A DNA stretch of 64,000 nt from Marvinbryantia formatexigens (GCA_021771035.1 JAETPU010000005.1:1-64000); one strand, 5' to 3'; shown: positions 26,752-35,418, counted from the first letter of the stretch. Notes: generated by a model from the sequence alone, not told the origin. A program made the numbers and translations.

Positions 26752-27771
26752 ATGGATACTACAGTAAGCACTCCTGCGCCCGAGCGGAAAAAGATTATTT
26801 TCTCCGGGATTCAGCCCACCGGCGTCATGACACTGGGCAATTATCTGGGAGCGGTGCGCAATTGGGGGCCTCTGCAGGAGGATTACCACTGCGCCTATTC
26901 CATTGTCAATATGCACGCAATCACGGTGCGGCAGGATCCCAAGGCGCTGCGGGAAAATACGCTGCGGGCCTATGCGCTGCTGCTGGCCTGCGGAATTGAT
27001 CCGAAAAAATCCATTGTCTTTATTCAGAGCCATGTCAGGACCCATGCCGAGCTGGCCTGGGTGCTCAACTGCTATACCCAGTTCGGGGAGCTTTCCCGGA
27101 TGACCCAGTTTAAGGATAAATCCGCCAAGCACGCGGATAACATCAACGCCGGGCTGTTTACATACCCGTCCCTGATGGCGGCGGATATCCTGCTGTACCA
27201 GACAGACCTGGTGCCGGTGGGTGTGGATCAAAAGCAGCACATTGAGCTGGCCCGCAATATTGCGGAGCGCTTTAATGGGCTGTACGGCAAGACCTTCAAG
27301 GTTCCGGAGCCCTATATTCCCAAGGTGAGCGCCAAGATTATGTCCCTGACGGATCCCACCAAAAAGATGTCCAAGTCGGATGAAAATCCCAACTCCTTTG
27401 TGGCGATATTGGATGACGAGTCCACCATCATCAAGAAGTTCAAACGTGCGGTAACCGATTCCGAGGCCGTTGTGGCTTACCGGGAGGGGAAGGACGGCAT
27501 CAATAACCTGATGGCCATCTATTCCTCGGTCACCGGCAAAAGCTTTCAGGAAATTGAGAGCGAATTTGACGGGCGGGGCTATGGCGACTTCAAGACGGCG
27601 GTTGGAACCGTTGTGGCGGATCACCTGAAGCCTGTGCGCGAAGAGTTCGCCCGGCTGATGAATGATAAGGCCTATCTGGAGGACTGCTACCGCAATGGTG
27701 CCAGACAGGCGCTGGAACTCTCCCAGCGCACGCTGGATAAGGTCTATAAAAAGGTTGGCTTTGTCCTGTAA
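26752..27771 (+). CDS. trpS: Tryptophan--tRNA ligase
   Basis: Class I aminoacyl-tRNA synthetase, 339 residues. The HIGH-equivalent motif is PTGVMTLGNYLGAV at residues 22-35 and the KMSKS motif lies at about 205-209. The conserved MAADILLYQTDLVPVGVDQKQH segment recognises tryptophan and the dimer interface. The ATG at 26752 follows GGAAAGGAACGG; an open frame extending to 26590 overlaps the aminotransferase and is not plausible. No T-box was found upstream, so control probably differs from thrS. A GC-rich terminator follows at 27797. Confidence 0.96.
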   Translation: MDTTVSTPAPERKKIIFSGIQPTGVMTLGNYLGAVRNWGPLQEDYHCAYSIVNMHAITVRQDPKALRENTLRAYALLLACGIDPKKSIVFIQSHVRTHAELAWVLNCYTQFGELSRMTQFKDKSAKHADNINAGLFTYPSLMAADILLYQTDLVPVGVDQKQHIELARNIAERFNGLYGKTFKVPEPYIPKVSAKIMSLTDPTKKMSKSDENPNSFVAILDDESTIIKKFKRAVTDSEAVVAYREGKDGINNLMAIYSSVTGKSFQEIESEFDGRGYGDFKTAVGTVVADHLKPVREEFARLMNDKAYLEDCYRNGARQALELSQRTLDKVYKKVGFVL

Positions 27772-28631
27772 TGGGAACTGGATCCAACATAAAGGGGCCC
27801 GCGGCTGAATCCAGCCGCGGGCTCACTGTTTTATCTTTGAATCGAAGGCCGAAAGAAAGCCCAACCCCTGAACTAAGCGTAACAGGTATTTTCAGGGAAT
27901 TAAAGTTTCCATCCGTATGGAAAAGGGGACTGGTATCCGCCTGCATATTTTTGGGGATTGCGGGCATTTTTTTCGTTGCAGATTATATCGGCGTAACGCA
28001 GTTTAAACGCCCTCCTATTTACAGATACAAGACAACGACAGTGGTTCGGGAAAACAAACTGATTGAATATCGAAATTTGTTCTGCAATGTGTATCGAATC
28101 AATGCAGACACACCAAACGAGTATTATCTCATAGACAGTCAAAAGCAATATGATATTGATACTGTACCAACAAGCCCCTTTAATCGGGATATCAGTGCGA
28201 TGGAACATCTTATACAGTATCAAAGCAAATATGTTGGAGATAACAGCAACACCGGGCAGCTCATCGACGCATTGCCGCTTTCTGAATATGGTTTTGTCTT
28301 TGAAATTGATTCGGAAAACTGCGGCGTCACCATAGACTACCATTTTACGGATTGGTACAATAACGAAAATTTATATACCCAGAGAGCTTTGGTGTATAAT
28401 GCCGTTTCGGCTTTCGCCTTGATTGAAAACCTTGAATATATTACAGTTCATTTCAGCGGAAGCGGCTATTCTGTCACTCGCCAAACGATAGAACAGAATT
28501 ATCCGAATTACAAAGATATTTTTGCAGACAATTCGATTGATATGGGAAATTTCAGCCAATACGTAGAACAGAAAATGAACGACCGAGGATTGATATTGGA
28601 AATGTTCGGACTATTTGAAAAAATAGGATAG
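27771..28631 (+). CDS. DUF4825-like membrane-anchored protein, start unclear
   Basis: Open frame of 286 codons. One membrane anchor (LVSACIFLGIAGIFFVADYIG, about residues 54-74) is followed by an extracytoplasmic region. That region contains KYVGDNSNTGQLIDALPL and GVTIDYHFTDW, which resemble the DUF4825 domain of clostridial membrane proteins; role unknown. The only ATG (27771) overlaps the trpS stop as TAATG. The first 20 or so codons then run straight through the trpS terminator hairpin and remain native in composition, whereas from about 27850 the sequence is AT-rich (24 G/C in the 60-nt line at 28081). Either a TTG near 27837 without a ribosome site is used, or the gene lost its own 5' end on insertion. 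Confidence 0.6.
   Translation: MGTGSNIKGPAAESSRGLTVLSLNRRPKESPTPELSVTGIFRELKFPSVWKRGLVSACIFLGIAGIFFVADYIGVTQFKRPPIYRYKTTTVVRENKLIEYRNLFCNVYRINADTPNEYYLIDSQKQYDIDTVPTSPFNRDISAMEHLIQYQSKYVGDNSNTGQLIDALPLSEYGFVFEIDSENCGVTIDYHFTDWYNNENLYTQRALVYNAVSAFALIENLEYITVHFSGSGYSVTRQTIEQNYPNYKDIFADNSIDMGNFSQYVEQKMNDRGLILEMFGLFEKIG
27797..27834 (+). terminator. Rho-independent terminator after trpS
   Basis: Perfect 11-bp stem GCCCGCGGCTG / CAGCCGCGGGC with a 4-nt loop, followed by TCACTGTTTTATC. Confidence 0.8.
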
Positions 28632-28920
28632 AACGGCTGTCAGCGGCATTAACCTGGGTATGGGGCAATCCGGCTTTGGGATTTGAGTCGAGAGAGCCAG
28701 CGAGTTCCGGCTTTTTTCAGACCCTTCCGGCTGAGCGGACAAAGCTGTCCCGGTGTCCGCTGGGAGAGGAGGTCTCTTGGCGGATTGCCGGCCAGCGGCT
28801 TTTAAAAGCCGTGTCACGGGATGTGTTGCGTCATTTGTGACTGTCAGTGATATATCCTTTCTGGAAATGGGCGGTGTCTATCGTCAAAAAGGCTGCAGGG
28901 GGCTGAAAAAACATAGAATT
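28632..28920. other. Gene-free stretch
   Basis: About 290 nt separating the plus-strand DUF4825-like gene from the convergent cyclophilin genes. No supported gene or promoter; a 74-codon plus-strand frame here has no family features. Confidence 0.4.
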
Positions 28921-28958
28921 AAATCAGGAGCAGCGGCAGATGCCGCTGCTCCTGATTA
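28921..28958 (-). terminator. Terminator of the cyclophilin operon
   Basis: AATCAGGAGCAGCGGCA / TGCCGCTGCTCCTGATT, a 17-bp perfect stem with a 2-nt centre. The minus-strand tail is TTTAATTC. Confidence 0.8.
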
Positions 28959-28973
28959 TTTCTGGCAGTTTAT

Positions 28974-29744
28974 TTAAGCAATCGTCTCTACGTCGATGGA
29001 TTTGATGACAACATCCTCCACCGGCTTATCGCTGCCGTCAACCGGTACAGCGGAGATGGCGTCCACCACGTCCATGCCCTCGTAAACAAAGCCAAACACC
29101 GTATGCTTGCCGTCCAGCCAGGGGGTTCCACCCACCTCCTGGTATTTGGCGATGACTTTTTCGGGCCAATTAATCTGTTTCATCTGCTGAATCAGGCTGG
29201 AGGATACGGTCTTGGCCTGTACAATGAAGAACTGGCTGGAGTTGGTATTGGCTCCAGCGTTCGCCATGGAGAGCGCGCCTCTGAAATTCCAAAGGTTCAG
29301 GGAGAACTCATCCTCAAAGCTGGTGGGATTACCATTGGAATCCTTGTAGATGCTCTCGCCGCCGCGTCCGGTTCCGGTGGGGTCGCCGCCCTGGATCATG
29401 AACCCGTCAATGACACGGTGGAAGATAATGCCGTCATAATACCCCTCTTTGGCGTGGGTCAAAAAGTTCTCCACTGCCTTGGGCGCCTCATCCGGGAAAA
29501 ATACCACTTTAATATCACCCATCGTGGTGTGGATGGTAGCAACCTGATCGCCGGACTTGGGTGCTTCAAACATTTTTTCCATTTTTACATCCGCCTCTTT
29601 TATTTTTTTATTGTTTTCCGGATCGTTCTGGTCGAATACTGTCGCTTTGGAGGAACATCCGGTCAAAATCACCGCCACTGCGCCAAGCGCTGCTAAAACT
29701 GCTTTGCCGCGGCGAAATGAAGGCTGATTGTGCTGATTTGTCAT
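28974..29744 (-). CDS. Cyclophilin-type peptidyl-prolyl isomerase lipoprotein
   Basis: 256 residues. A lipoprotein signal (hydrophobic stretch then ILTGCSS, lipid Cys at about residue 30) targets it to the outer face of the membrane. A cyclophilin domain follows with the complete catalytic pattern [41 protein letters not shown] and [15 protein letters not shown]. It would assist folding of exported proteins. AAAAGGAGC lies 10 nt before the minus-strand ATG. It is 21 nt downstream of a second, diverged cyclophilin lipoprotein and shares its promoter at 30609-30637. Confidence 0.93.
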   Translation of the reverse strand: MTNQHNQPSFRRGKAVLAALGAVAVILTGCSSKATVFDQNDPENNKKIKEADVKMEKMFEAPKSGDQVATIHTTMGDIKVVFFPDEAPKAVENFLTHAKEGYYDGIIFHRVIDGFMIQGGDPTGTGRGGESIYKDSNGNPTSFEDEFSLNLWNFRGALSMANAGANTNSSQFFIVQAKTVSSSLIQQMKQINWPEKVIAKYQEVGGTPWLDGKHTVFGFVYEGMDVVDAISAVPVDGSDKPVEDVVIKSIDVETIA

Positions 29745-29765
29745 GGGTACTTTGCTCCTTTTAGT

Positions 29766-30548
29766 TTATTCAGACTCCGCTTGGGAGGCCTGCTGCGGGT
29801 CATAGCTCTCGAAGGTAACGGACAGGATTGCAACGCTCTCGGTGGGGCGCCCTTCGGTATCTGTGGGGACATTCAGGATTTTTTCGGAGACATCCAGGCC
29901 CTCATAGATCTGTGCGAACACGGAGTAGCTCTGCGTCAGGCTGGGTACGCCGCCCACCTCTTCGAACTTATCCTGTATCAGCTGAGGAAATTGGGATTTG
30001 TTCATGCCCTCCCGGACCGCGTCCGTGATAGGAACATCGCCCACCACAAAAAAACGGCTGTCACAGGTATTCTTATCGGAATAAGCGGCCACAGCGCCGG
30101 GAAAGGGGTACACATTATAGGACAGTTCCTTGTTGAAGGGCTTACCGTTGTTTACGCTGGAGGCCACAGCCCCCTTTACGCCGTCCCGGTCCTCAGCGCC
30201 GGTCACATAGGCTACATTGAGGATTTCATCGCTGGTTTCATCCTCTGTGACCTTTTGAATATTGAAAATCTCCTTGCCGTTATAAAAGCCCTCCTGGGCC
30301 AGGGCCTTGAAGTTGGCCACCGCGTTGGGAGCCTCCTCGGGGAAAAATCTCAGGCGCATTTCCCCGTAGGTGGTCTGAACCACGGCGATTTCCTCGCCGT
30401 CCTTCATTGGCTCCAGCTGCCGGAACACAACCTTGCTTTCATCATATTGCCCCAGTCCGTCGTCCTGCATTGAACAGCCTGCCATCAGGCCCGCCGTACA
30501 GGCCACAGCCCCAAGCAGGGCCAGCAGGGAAACGCTGCGTTTTTTCAT
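29766..30548 (-). CDS. Diverged cyclophilin-like lipoprotein, probably non-catalytic
   Basis: 260 residues. Signal KKRSVSLLALLGAVACTAGLMAGCSM with lipobox LMAGC, then a cyclophilin-like domain: MRLRFFPEEAPNAVANFKALAQEGFYNGKEI, GAVAAYSDKNTCDSRFFVVGD and QSYSVFAQIYEGLDVSEKI. The FHRV...QGGDP catalytic segment is replaced by IFNIQKVTEDET, so the key arginine is missing. PPIase activity is doubtful and it may act as a chaperone or binding protein. I placed the start at 30548 (KKRSVS) because the longer frame to 30644 includes the promoter. First gene of the pair; it probably arose from its neighbour by duplication. Confidence 0.82.
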   Translation of the reverse strand: MKKRSVSLLALLGAVACTAGLMAGCSMQDDGLGQYDESKVVFRQLEPMKDGEEIAVVQTTYGEMRLRFFPEEAPNAVANFKALAQEGFYNGKEIFNIQKVTEDETSDEILNVAYVTGAEDRDGVKGAVASSVNNGKPFNKELSYNVYPFPGAVAAYSDKNTCDSRFFVVGDVPITDAVREGMNKSQFPQLIQDKFEEVGGVPSLTQSYSVFAQIYEGLDVSEKILNVPTDTEGRPTESVAILSVTFESYDPQQASQAESE

Positions 30549-30608
30549 CTGAATAGACCATTCCTTTCTTTGTTCAGGCGTCCCGGCAAAAAAACCGGAA
30601 CAAATATA

Positions 30609-30637
30609 ATCATATCCTATTTCACAGCCGCAGACAA
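30609..30637 (-). promoter_or_regulatory. Promoter of the cyclophilin pair
   Basis: Minus strand: TTGTCT (30632-30637), 17-nt spacer, TATGAT (30609-30614). Confidence 0.75.
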
Positions 30638-30847
30638 GGCTCATTTTATGAATTTCTCAAAAACTGCAATTACAGGCCTTCCTGGGAGGCTGCGTCAGGA
30701 GAGAGGAGGCTCTTATTGTCTGGTTTTGGAAAAGGATAGGATTTTAGGGTGGGATTACCAAACTTTTTGTCAAATTATTGTGGATAAAGAGAATAAAAGT
30801 TTTGAGTATTTCATAGTAAAATAGAATAAAAGGGAGGTGTTTAAACG
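30638..30847. other. Divergent intergenic region
   Basis: Between the minus-strand cyclophilin promoter and the plus-strand membrane protein. A possible plus-strand promoter is TTTTGA (30800-30805) with TAGAAT (30822-30827) at 16-nt spacing. An 84-codon frame at 30570-30824 looks spurious. Confidence 0.4.
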
Positions 30848-31432
30848 GTGAGGATGGATTATATGCTTTTAATTTCTCTGCTCGGTATGGTGCTGCTGTT
30901 TCTGCCGCTGAAAAACAGCTGGGCTGCAGCGGCGCAGCTGCTGGCGGCAAGCCTGCTGTGCGTCCGGGGCGTTGTGGGGATGCTGGGGTTTTGGTCCGGT
31001 GCCTCCCAGCGCCTTGAGCGGGACCTGCTGCTGCAGCGCGGGCCCAAGGAGCTTATCTGGCTGGGCCAGAAAATGATTCCCGCCATGCTGCATTATTACG
31101 GCGTCTTTGTGCTGGTATTCGTGGGCGCCCTGGCGCTGGTAGGGGCCTTGGTGTTCTCCAGGCTGTCCGGAATTCACCGTGCGGACCTTCCGATCAGCCT
31201 GTGCCTGCTGAGCTTTTGCCTGGCAGCTGTGCTTGGCGGCGTTCTGCTGGCTTTGGCCTCTCACCACAGGCTGTATGATTTTGTAGGGCTTTTTGCGCCT
31301 TTGGCCCGCTGCTCGGTCCAAATTTTAATTCTCCCAATGATGTGTTTCGGAACCGTACTCCGCCTGAGATGGAAGTGGCTTCAGGACCGCCCCCGCCGGG
31401 TACTGGAACATATGGAACCGCAGGCGGCCTGA
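30848..31432 (+). CDS. Multi-pass membrane protein, unknown (paralogue 1)
   Basis: 194 residues with five hydrophobic segments (about 5-22, 27-45, 80-105, 115-140, 150-165) and a basic C-terminus (RLRWKWLQDRPRR). I do not recognise the family. It starts with GTG at 30848, 10 nt after AGGGAGG. The next gene encodes a protein with the same layout and similar words (LLCVRGVVGMLGFW here against VCIWGVVNMAGYR there), so the two look like tandem paralogues. A role in transport or envelope stress would be guesswork. Confidence 0.72.
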   Translation: MRMDYMLLISLLGMVLLFLPLKNSWAAAAQLLAASLLCVRGVVGMLGFWSGASQRLERDLLLQRGPKELIWLGQKMIPAMLHYYGVFVLVFVGALALVGALVFSRLSGIHRADLPISLCLLSFCLAAVLGGVLLALASHHRLYDFVGLFAPLARCSVQILILPMMCFGTVLRLRWKWLQDRPRRVLEHMEPQAA

Positions 31433-31606
31433 ATGCGGGTTTTCCCCGAGAATGTCACGGAGCAAAGATTTCAGAATTTTCTCACTAGGATTTTTCCTGA
31501 AAATATGGTATTGTTATATTCGGTGATAATTTGTAGAATTTTCTGAAAGCCGCTCTCTGCCCGGGGCAGGGTCTGCGGAAATTTTCCAAAAGGGGATTAT
31601 TCGCAT

Positions 31607-32155
31607 ATGCTGATTGTTGTTTTACTGAGTTTCGCGCTGTTGTTTGTGGGCTGGAAAAAACCATATATGCGCCCGGTGCGCCTTGTGCTTTCAGCCGGGG
31701 TATGCATCTGGGGAGTTGTCAATATGGCGGGGTACCGTGCGCTGGCAATGGAGGAGCTCAGCCGCTGGCTGGGAGCCATTGCGCCCAATGCAGGCTATTT
31801 GCCCGGGATTCAGCAAAAGGCGCTGCACACACTCAATTTTTTGATTCCTCTGTGCTGCTGGGGCCCAATTTTGATTGCCGGGGCTCTGCTGCTGGTGGCT
31901 TTAGTCCTGCGCCGGATTGATATGGACATTACGAGGCCCATTTATATGATTTCGGGGGCAATGTGTATCCTGCCTGCGCTGGCCTTAGTCGTTCTGAGTG
32001 TCCCCACTCTCTGGGTGATGCCGCAGTTTTTCTTTGTAATCTGGCCTTTAATCGTCAATGTGGCGGCGCTGCTGACCCTGCCGCTCACGATTTTCTGTAC
32101 AGTCATCCGCGTCCCCGCGGAGGGACTGGGCCCCAAGGATCGCTGCGCCTTTTAA
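31607..32155 (+). CDS. Multi-pass membrane protein, unknown (paralogue 2)
   Basis: 182 residues, four to five hydrophobic segments (about 2-15, 24-45, 75-103, 112-130, 135-165), with WKKPYMRPVRLVLSAGVCIWGVVNMAGYR near the start. It resembles the product of the upstream gene in length, membrane layout and the N-terminal third. A 174-nt gap separates them, and this gene is followed by a strong terminator. Ribosome site weak (AAGGGG about 13 nt before the ATG). Function unknown. Confidence 0.72.
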   Translation: MLIVVLLSFALLFVGWKKPYMRPVRLVLSAGVCIWGVVNMAGYRALAMEELSRWLGAIAPNAGYLPGIQQKALHTLNFLIPLCCWGPILIAGALLLVALVLRRIDMDITRPIYMISGAMCILPALALVVLSVPTLWVMPQFFFVIWPLIVNVAALLTLPLTIFCTVIRVPAEGLGPKDRCAF

Positions 32156-32165
32156 CTGAAAAAGC

Positions 32166-32204
32166 GAGAATCCCCCTGGAGTTCTGCTCCGGGGGGATTC
32201 TTTT
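32166..32204 (+). terminator. Rho-independent terminator after membrane paralogue 2
   Basis: AGAATCCCCC...GGGGGATTCT stem with inner GGAG/CTCC pairing, followed by T4. Confidence 0.88.
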
Positions 32205-32552
32205 TGCCAGGTTTACAAACCGGATCACCGGGGAGGGATAAAACGACGCCCTTTTTGCGGCGTTTGGGATATCGGCATAAAATTCTTGCATGGGCGCTCC
32301 TCCTATATCAGGGAACTATCAAAATCCCGTAGTAAATTGAGGGCATCTTAACACATGGGCTGCGGAGTGTCAATAGCGAAACGATACTGCCCAGCTGAAT
32401 TTGCAGCCGCCTGAGTACCGCACCAAGCAGGTATCCGCATCTCAGTGCGCGGCAGCGTTCCTTTAGGTGCCGCGGACTGCGGCATCCCGCCCTTAAACCG
32501 CTCACCATCCGGGTTTGCGGTTTGACCCCAGGAAATACCGGCTGAATGGAAC
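32205..32552. other. Gene-free stretch between convergent genes
   Basis: About 350 nt with no supported gene, lying between the plus-strand membrane gene and the convergent thrS terminator. Confidence 0.4.
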
Positions 32553-32584
32553 AAGCCCCTGCCGCTTTTAAGCGGCAGGGGCTT
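32553..32584 (-). terminator. Probable thrS terminator
   Basis: AAGCCCCTGCCGCTT / AGCGGCAGGGGCTT near-perfect stem with a 3-nt loop. The minus-strand tail TTGTTCC is only moderately T-rich. Confidence 0.65.
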
Positions 32585-32609
32585 GGGGCACAGTATTGAT
32601 GAACCGGGG

Positions 32610-34514
32610 TTATCTTGCCTTGGTACGGACTTCCTCCTGGGCCATAGCAATAAAGTCCTCCAGAACCATGGAGCCCTTGTCGCCGTCCTTATGGGAACGT
32701 ACGGACACGGCGCCCGCCTGGACCTCCTTATCGCCCACCACCAGCATATAGGGGATCTTTTGCAGCTGGGCCTCCCGGATGCGGTAGCCGATTTTCTCGT
32801 TGCGGTCGTCCAGGTGAACCCTCAGTCCCGCCGCTTCCAGCTGCTGGGCAACCGTCTTGGCGTAATCCTCCTGGCGTTCGCTGATGGGCAGCACCCCAAC
32901 CTGTACGGGAGCCAGCCACAGCGGGAAGGCACCGGCGAAGTGCTCGGTGAGAATTCCGATAAAGCGCTCCACCGAGCCGAACACCACCCGGTGCAGCATG
33001 ATGGGCCGGTGCTTGGCGCCGTCGGCGCCGGTGTACTCCAGTTCAAAACGCTCCGGCAGCTGGTAGTCCAGCTGGATGGTGCCGCACTGCCAGGTGCGTC
33101 CCAGGCAGTCGGTCAGGTGGAAGTCCAGCTTCGGGCCGTAGAAGGCGCCGTCGCCCTCGTTGACCTCATAGTCATAGCCCAATTCCACAATGGCGTCCCG
33201 CAGGGCGTCCGTGGCCATAATCCAGTCCTTCTCCTCGCCGATGTGATCCTCCGGCATGGTGGAGAGTTCGATATGGTACTCAAAGCCGAATGTGCTGTAC
33301 ACCTGGTCGATGAGCCGCACCACGCCCTTGACCTCGTCCTTGATCTGCTCCGGGGTGATGAACAGGTGGGCGTCGTCCTGGGTGAAGTTGCGCACCCGCA
33401 TCAAACCATGCAGGGCGCCGGAGAGCTCATGCCGGTGCACCAGCCCCAGTTCGCCCATGCGCAGGGGCAGATCCTTATAGGAACGCATCTTGGTTTTGTA
33501 TACCAGGATGCCGCCCGGACAGTTCATGGGCTTTACGGCGAAGTCCTCCCCGTCGATGACCGTGGTGTACATATTTTCCTTATAGTGCTCCCAGTGCCCG
33601 CTGCGCTCCCAGAGGGTACGGCTCAGCAGGATGGGGGTGCTGATCTCCTGGTATCCGGCCTGACGGTGGATTTCCCGCCAATAGTCCAGCAGCAGGTTCT
33701 TTAAAATCATGCCCTTGGGCAGGAAGAAGGGGAACCCCGGGCCCTCCTCCAGGAAGGTGAAGAGCTCCAATTCGCGGCCCAGCTTGCGGTGGTCGCGTTT
33801 TTTAGCCTCCTCCAGCATGGTGAGGTATTCCTCCAGCTGGGAGGCCTTGGGGAAGGCAATTCCATATACCCGGCACAGCATGGCCTTATTGGAATCCCCG
33901 CGCCAGTAGGCGCCGGTACTGGAGGTCAGCTTGAAGGCCTTGATGCGGGAGGTATCCGGCAGGTGGGGCCCGGCGCACAGGTCCGTGAAGTCCCCCTGCT
34001 GAAAGAAGCTGATGGCCTCACCCTTGGAGGAATGCTCCTGGATGAGCTCCGCCTTGTAGGGCTCTCCCTTCATAAATTCCAGGGCCTCCTGCGGGGAGAG
34101 CTCAAACCGCTCAAGGGGCAGCTGCTCCTTGACGATTTTTTTCATCTCAGCCTCAATGGCCTCCAGATCCTGGGGATCAAAGGGCTTCTCGACGTCAAAG
34201 TCATAGTAAAAGCCGTTGTCGATAGCCGGGCCGATTGCCAGCTTCGCATCGGGATACAGGCGTTTGACCGCCTGGGCCATCACATGGGAGGCCGTATGCC
34301 AGAAGGTCTTTTTGCCGTCTGCATCGTCGAAGGTCAAAAGCGTCAGGGAACAATCCTTTGTAATGGGGGTGCGCAGATCCTTGGGTTCACCGTCGATAAG
34401 CGCGCTGCAAACCGCTTTGTAAAGACCGGCTCCCAGATCCTTGGCAATCTGCATGGGGGTGACAGGAGCCTCATACTGCTTGACAACGCCGCCCTTGAGC
34501 GTAATATTTACCAT
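32610..34514 (-). CDS. thrS: Threonine--tRNA ligase
   Basis: Class II synthetase, 634 residues with all usual domains. An N-terminal TGS domain (residues 1-62) leads to the editing domain with HTASHVMAQAVKRLYPDAKLAIGP, then the catalytic core (motif 2 region FAVKPMNCPGGILVY and RMGELGLVHRHELSGALHGLMRVRNFTQDDAHLF; motif 3 HRVVFGSVERFIGIL) and the anticodon-binding domain (PVQVGVLPIS to the end). The minus-strand ATG at 34514 sits 9 nt after AAAGG; a second ATG at 34523 is too close to that site. Expression is governed by a T-box leader (34618-34905) and a strong promoter at 34914-34942. Confidence 0.97.
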   Translation of the reverse strand: MVNITLKGGVVKQYEAPVTPMQIAKDLGAGLYKAVCSALIDGEPKDLRTPITKDCSLTLLTFDDADGKKTFWHTASHVMAQAVKRLYPDAKLAIGPAIDNGFYYDFDVEKPFDPQDLEAIEAEMKKIVKEQLPLERFELSPQEALEFMKGEPYKAELIQEHSSKGEAISFFQQGDFTDLCAGPHLPDTSRIKAFKLTSSTGAYWRGDSNKAMLCRVYGIAFPKASQLEEYLTMLEEAKKRDHRKLGRELELFTFLEEGPGFPFFLPKGMILKNLLLDYWREIHRQAGYQEISTPILLSRTLWERSGHWEHYKENMYTTVIDGEDFAVKPMNCPGGILVYKTKMRSYKDLPLRMGELGLVHRHELSGALHGLMRVRNFTQDDAHLFITPEQIKDEVKGVVRLIDQVYSTFGFEYHIELSTMPEDHIGEEKDWIMATDALRDAIVELGYDYEVNEGDGAFYGPKLDFHLTDCLGRTWQCGTIQLDYQLPERFELEYTGADGAKHRPIMLHRVVFGSVERFIGILTEHFAGAFPLWLAPVQVGVLPISERQEDYAKTVAQQLEAAGLRVHLDDRNEKIGYRIREAQLQKIPYMLVVGDKEVQAGAVSVRSHKDGDKGSMVLEDFIAMAQEEVRTKAR

Positions 34515-34617
34515 AAAAACCATCCTTTCTGTTCTAAGGTGCCCCGCAGGTATCCTGCCTGCCGGTAAGCTCCAGTTTGCCTGACTGTGTTCCTCGCTCC
34601 TGGAAAAAGGGGTCGAT

Positions 34618-34905
34618 AAAACAAAAATGCCCCATCCCATCCGGGATGAAGCATTGCTCCACGGTTCCACCCAGCTTGCAGGAAATTTTCCTGCCGCTTT
34701 GAAATTTTGCCGGTAACGCTGGCAGCGGCGCAGTTGCCCGAAGGCTTGTGCACACTCCGAGGATGGTGCCGATCCCCTGGGCCCTCTGTCTCGCTTGCAG
34801 CCGGTGGCGAAACATCTCTGTGGAAGGATTGTGAAGGGGCGGGTTCCTCATCGCCGTTTTTCCAAAATTAAATTGACAGTCCATCAAGCGGCCCTGCGCC
34901 TGAAT
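34618..34905 (-). promoter_or_regulatory. T-box leader of thrS
   Basis: On the minus strand the canonical T-box sequence AAGCTGGGTGGAACCGTGG lies at 34677-34659. It is directly followed by the terminator AATGC(TT)CATCCC-GGA-TGGGATG(GG)GCATT and a T-rich tail (about 34655-34618). Uncharged tRNA-Thr binding to the T-box would favour the antiterminator and so raise thrS expression when threonine is short. Stem I lies upstream. An ACC triplet at 34767-34765 is a possible threonine specifier, but I did not fold the leader to confirm its loop position. Confidence 0.9.
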
Positions 34906-34913
34906 TTATCCCT

Positions 34914-34942
34914 ATTCTAGCACGGTGGGGCACCTGTGTCAA
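34914..34942 (-). promoter_or_regulatory. thrS promoter
   Basis: Minus strand: consensus TTGACA (34937-34942), 17-nt spacer, TAGAAT (34914-34919). Confidence 0.9.
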
Positions 34943-34960
34943 GGCTCTGGAAAACCCATA

Positions 34961-35101
34961 ACGAAACGTGCGGCCGCCCCATAGCGGCAGGGGCGTTTGA
35001 CGCCACACGTTTTTATTGCAACAATATCGGCGATTCAAACTTTATTTGAATCATTCCCCGCTATGCGGGGGGCCACGGTGAGCCTCTGCCCCACCGTGGC
35101 C
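34961..35101. other. Chain of hairpins between the thrS and rny promoters
   Basis: AAACGTG (34964-34970) pairs with CACGTTT (35006-35012) around two inner hairpins, ending in T5 on the plus strand. Next come GATTCAAA / TTTGAATC (about 35032-35052), CCCCGC / GCGGGG (about 35057-35071) and a perfect 10-bp GGCCACGGTG / CACCGTGGCC stem (35071-35101). No gene. Confidence 0.5.
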
Positions 35102-35118
35102 GATAAGTTATAATTTCC

Positions 35119-35147
35119 TTGACATCCCAGCGCTGCCGCTATAAAAT
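35119..35147 (+). promoter_or_regulatory. rny promoter
   Basis: TTGACA (35119-35124), 17-nt spacer, TAAAAT (35142-35147). Implies a leader of about 265 nt with no recognised riboswitch. Confidence 0.8.
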
Positions 35148-35418
35148 AAAATTACCGTGCGACTTTCACTTGTACGACTCAATTACCACTCTGAATGGGC
35201 AGCCAGAGACGGCGTTTCCCATCGGTGTTTCCTAAAGAAATGGGGCCGCTTTGGCCTTCGGATACAATATGCAGGCGTCAGCAAGCTCGATGCACCTCTG
35301 TGCAGGGGCTGCCGCGGAGATGGAACTTAATACAAGGGAATGTGTGAAAACCCGTGTTGGCATGGAATAACTGAGAACTTGGAGAAATTATGAGGAAAGG
35401 GAGGTTTTAAAAAAACGG

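Noticed and set aside
30570-30824. 84-codon plus-strand frame between the cyclophilin and membrane genes
   Set aside because: It overlaps the divergent promoter, has no ribosome site and no protein-like pattern.
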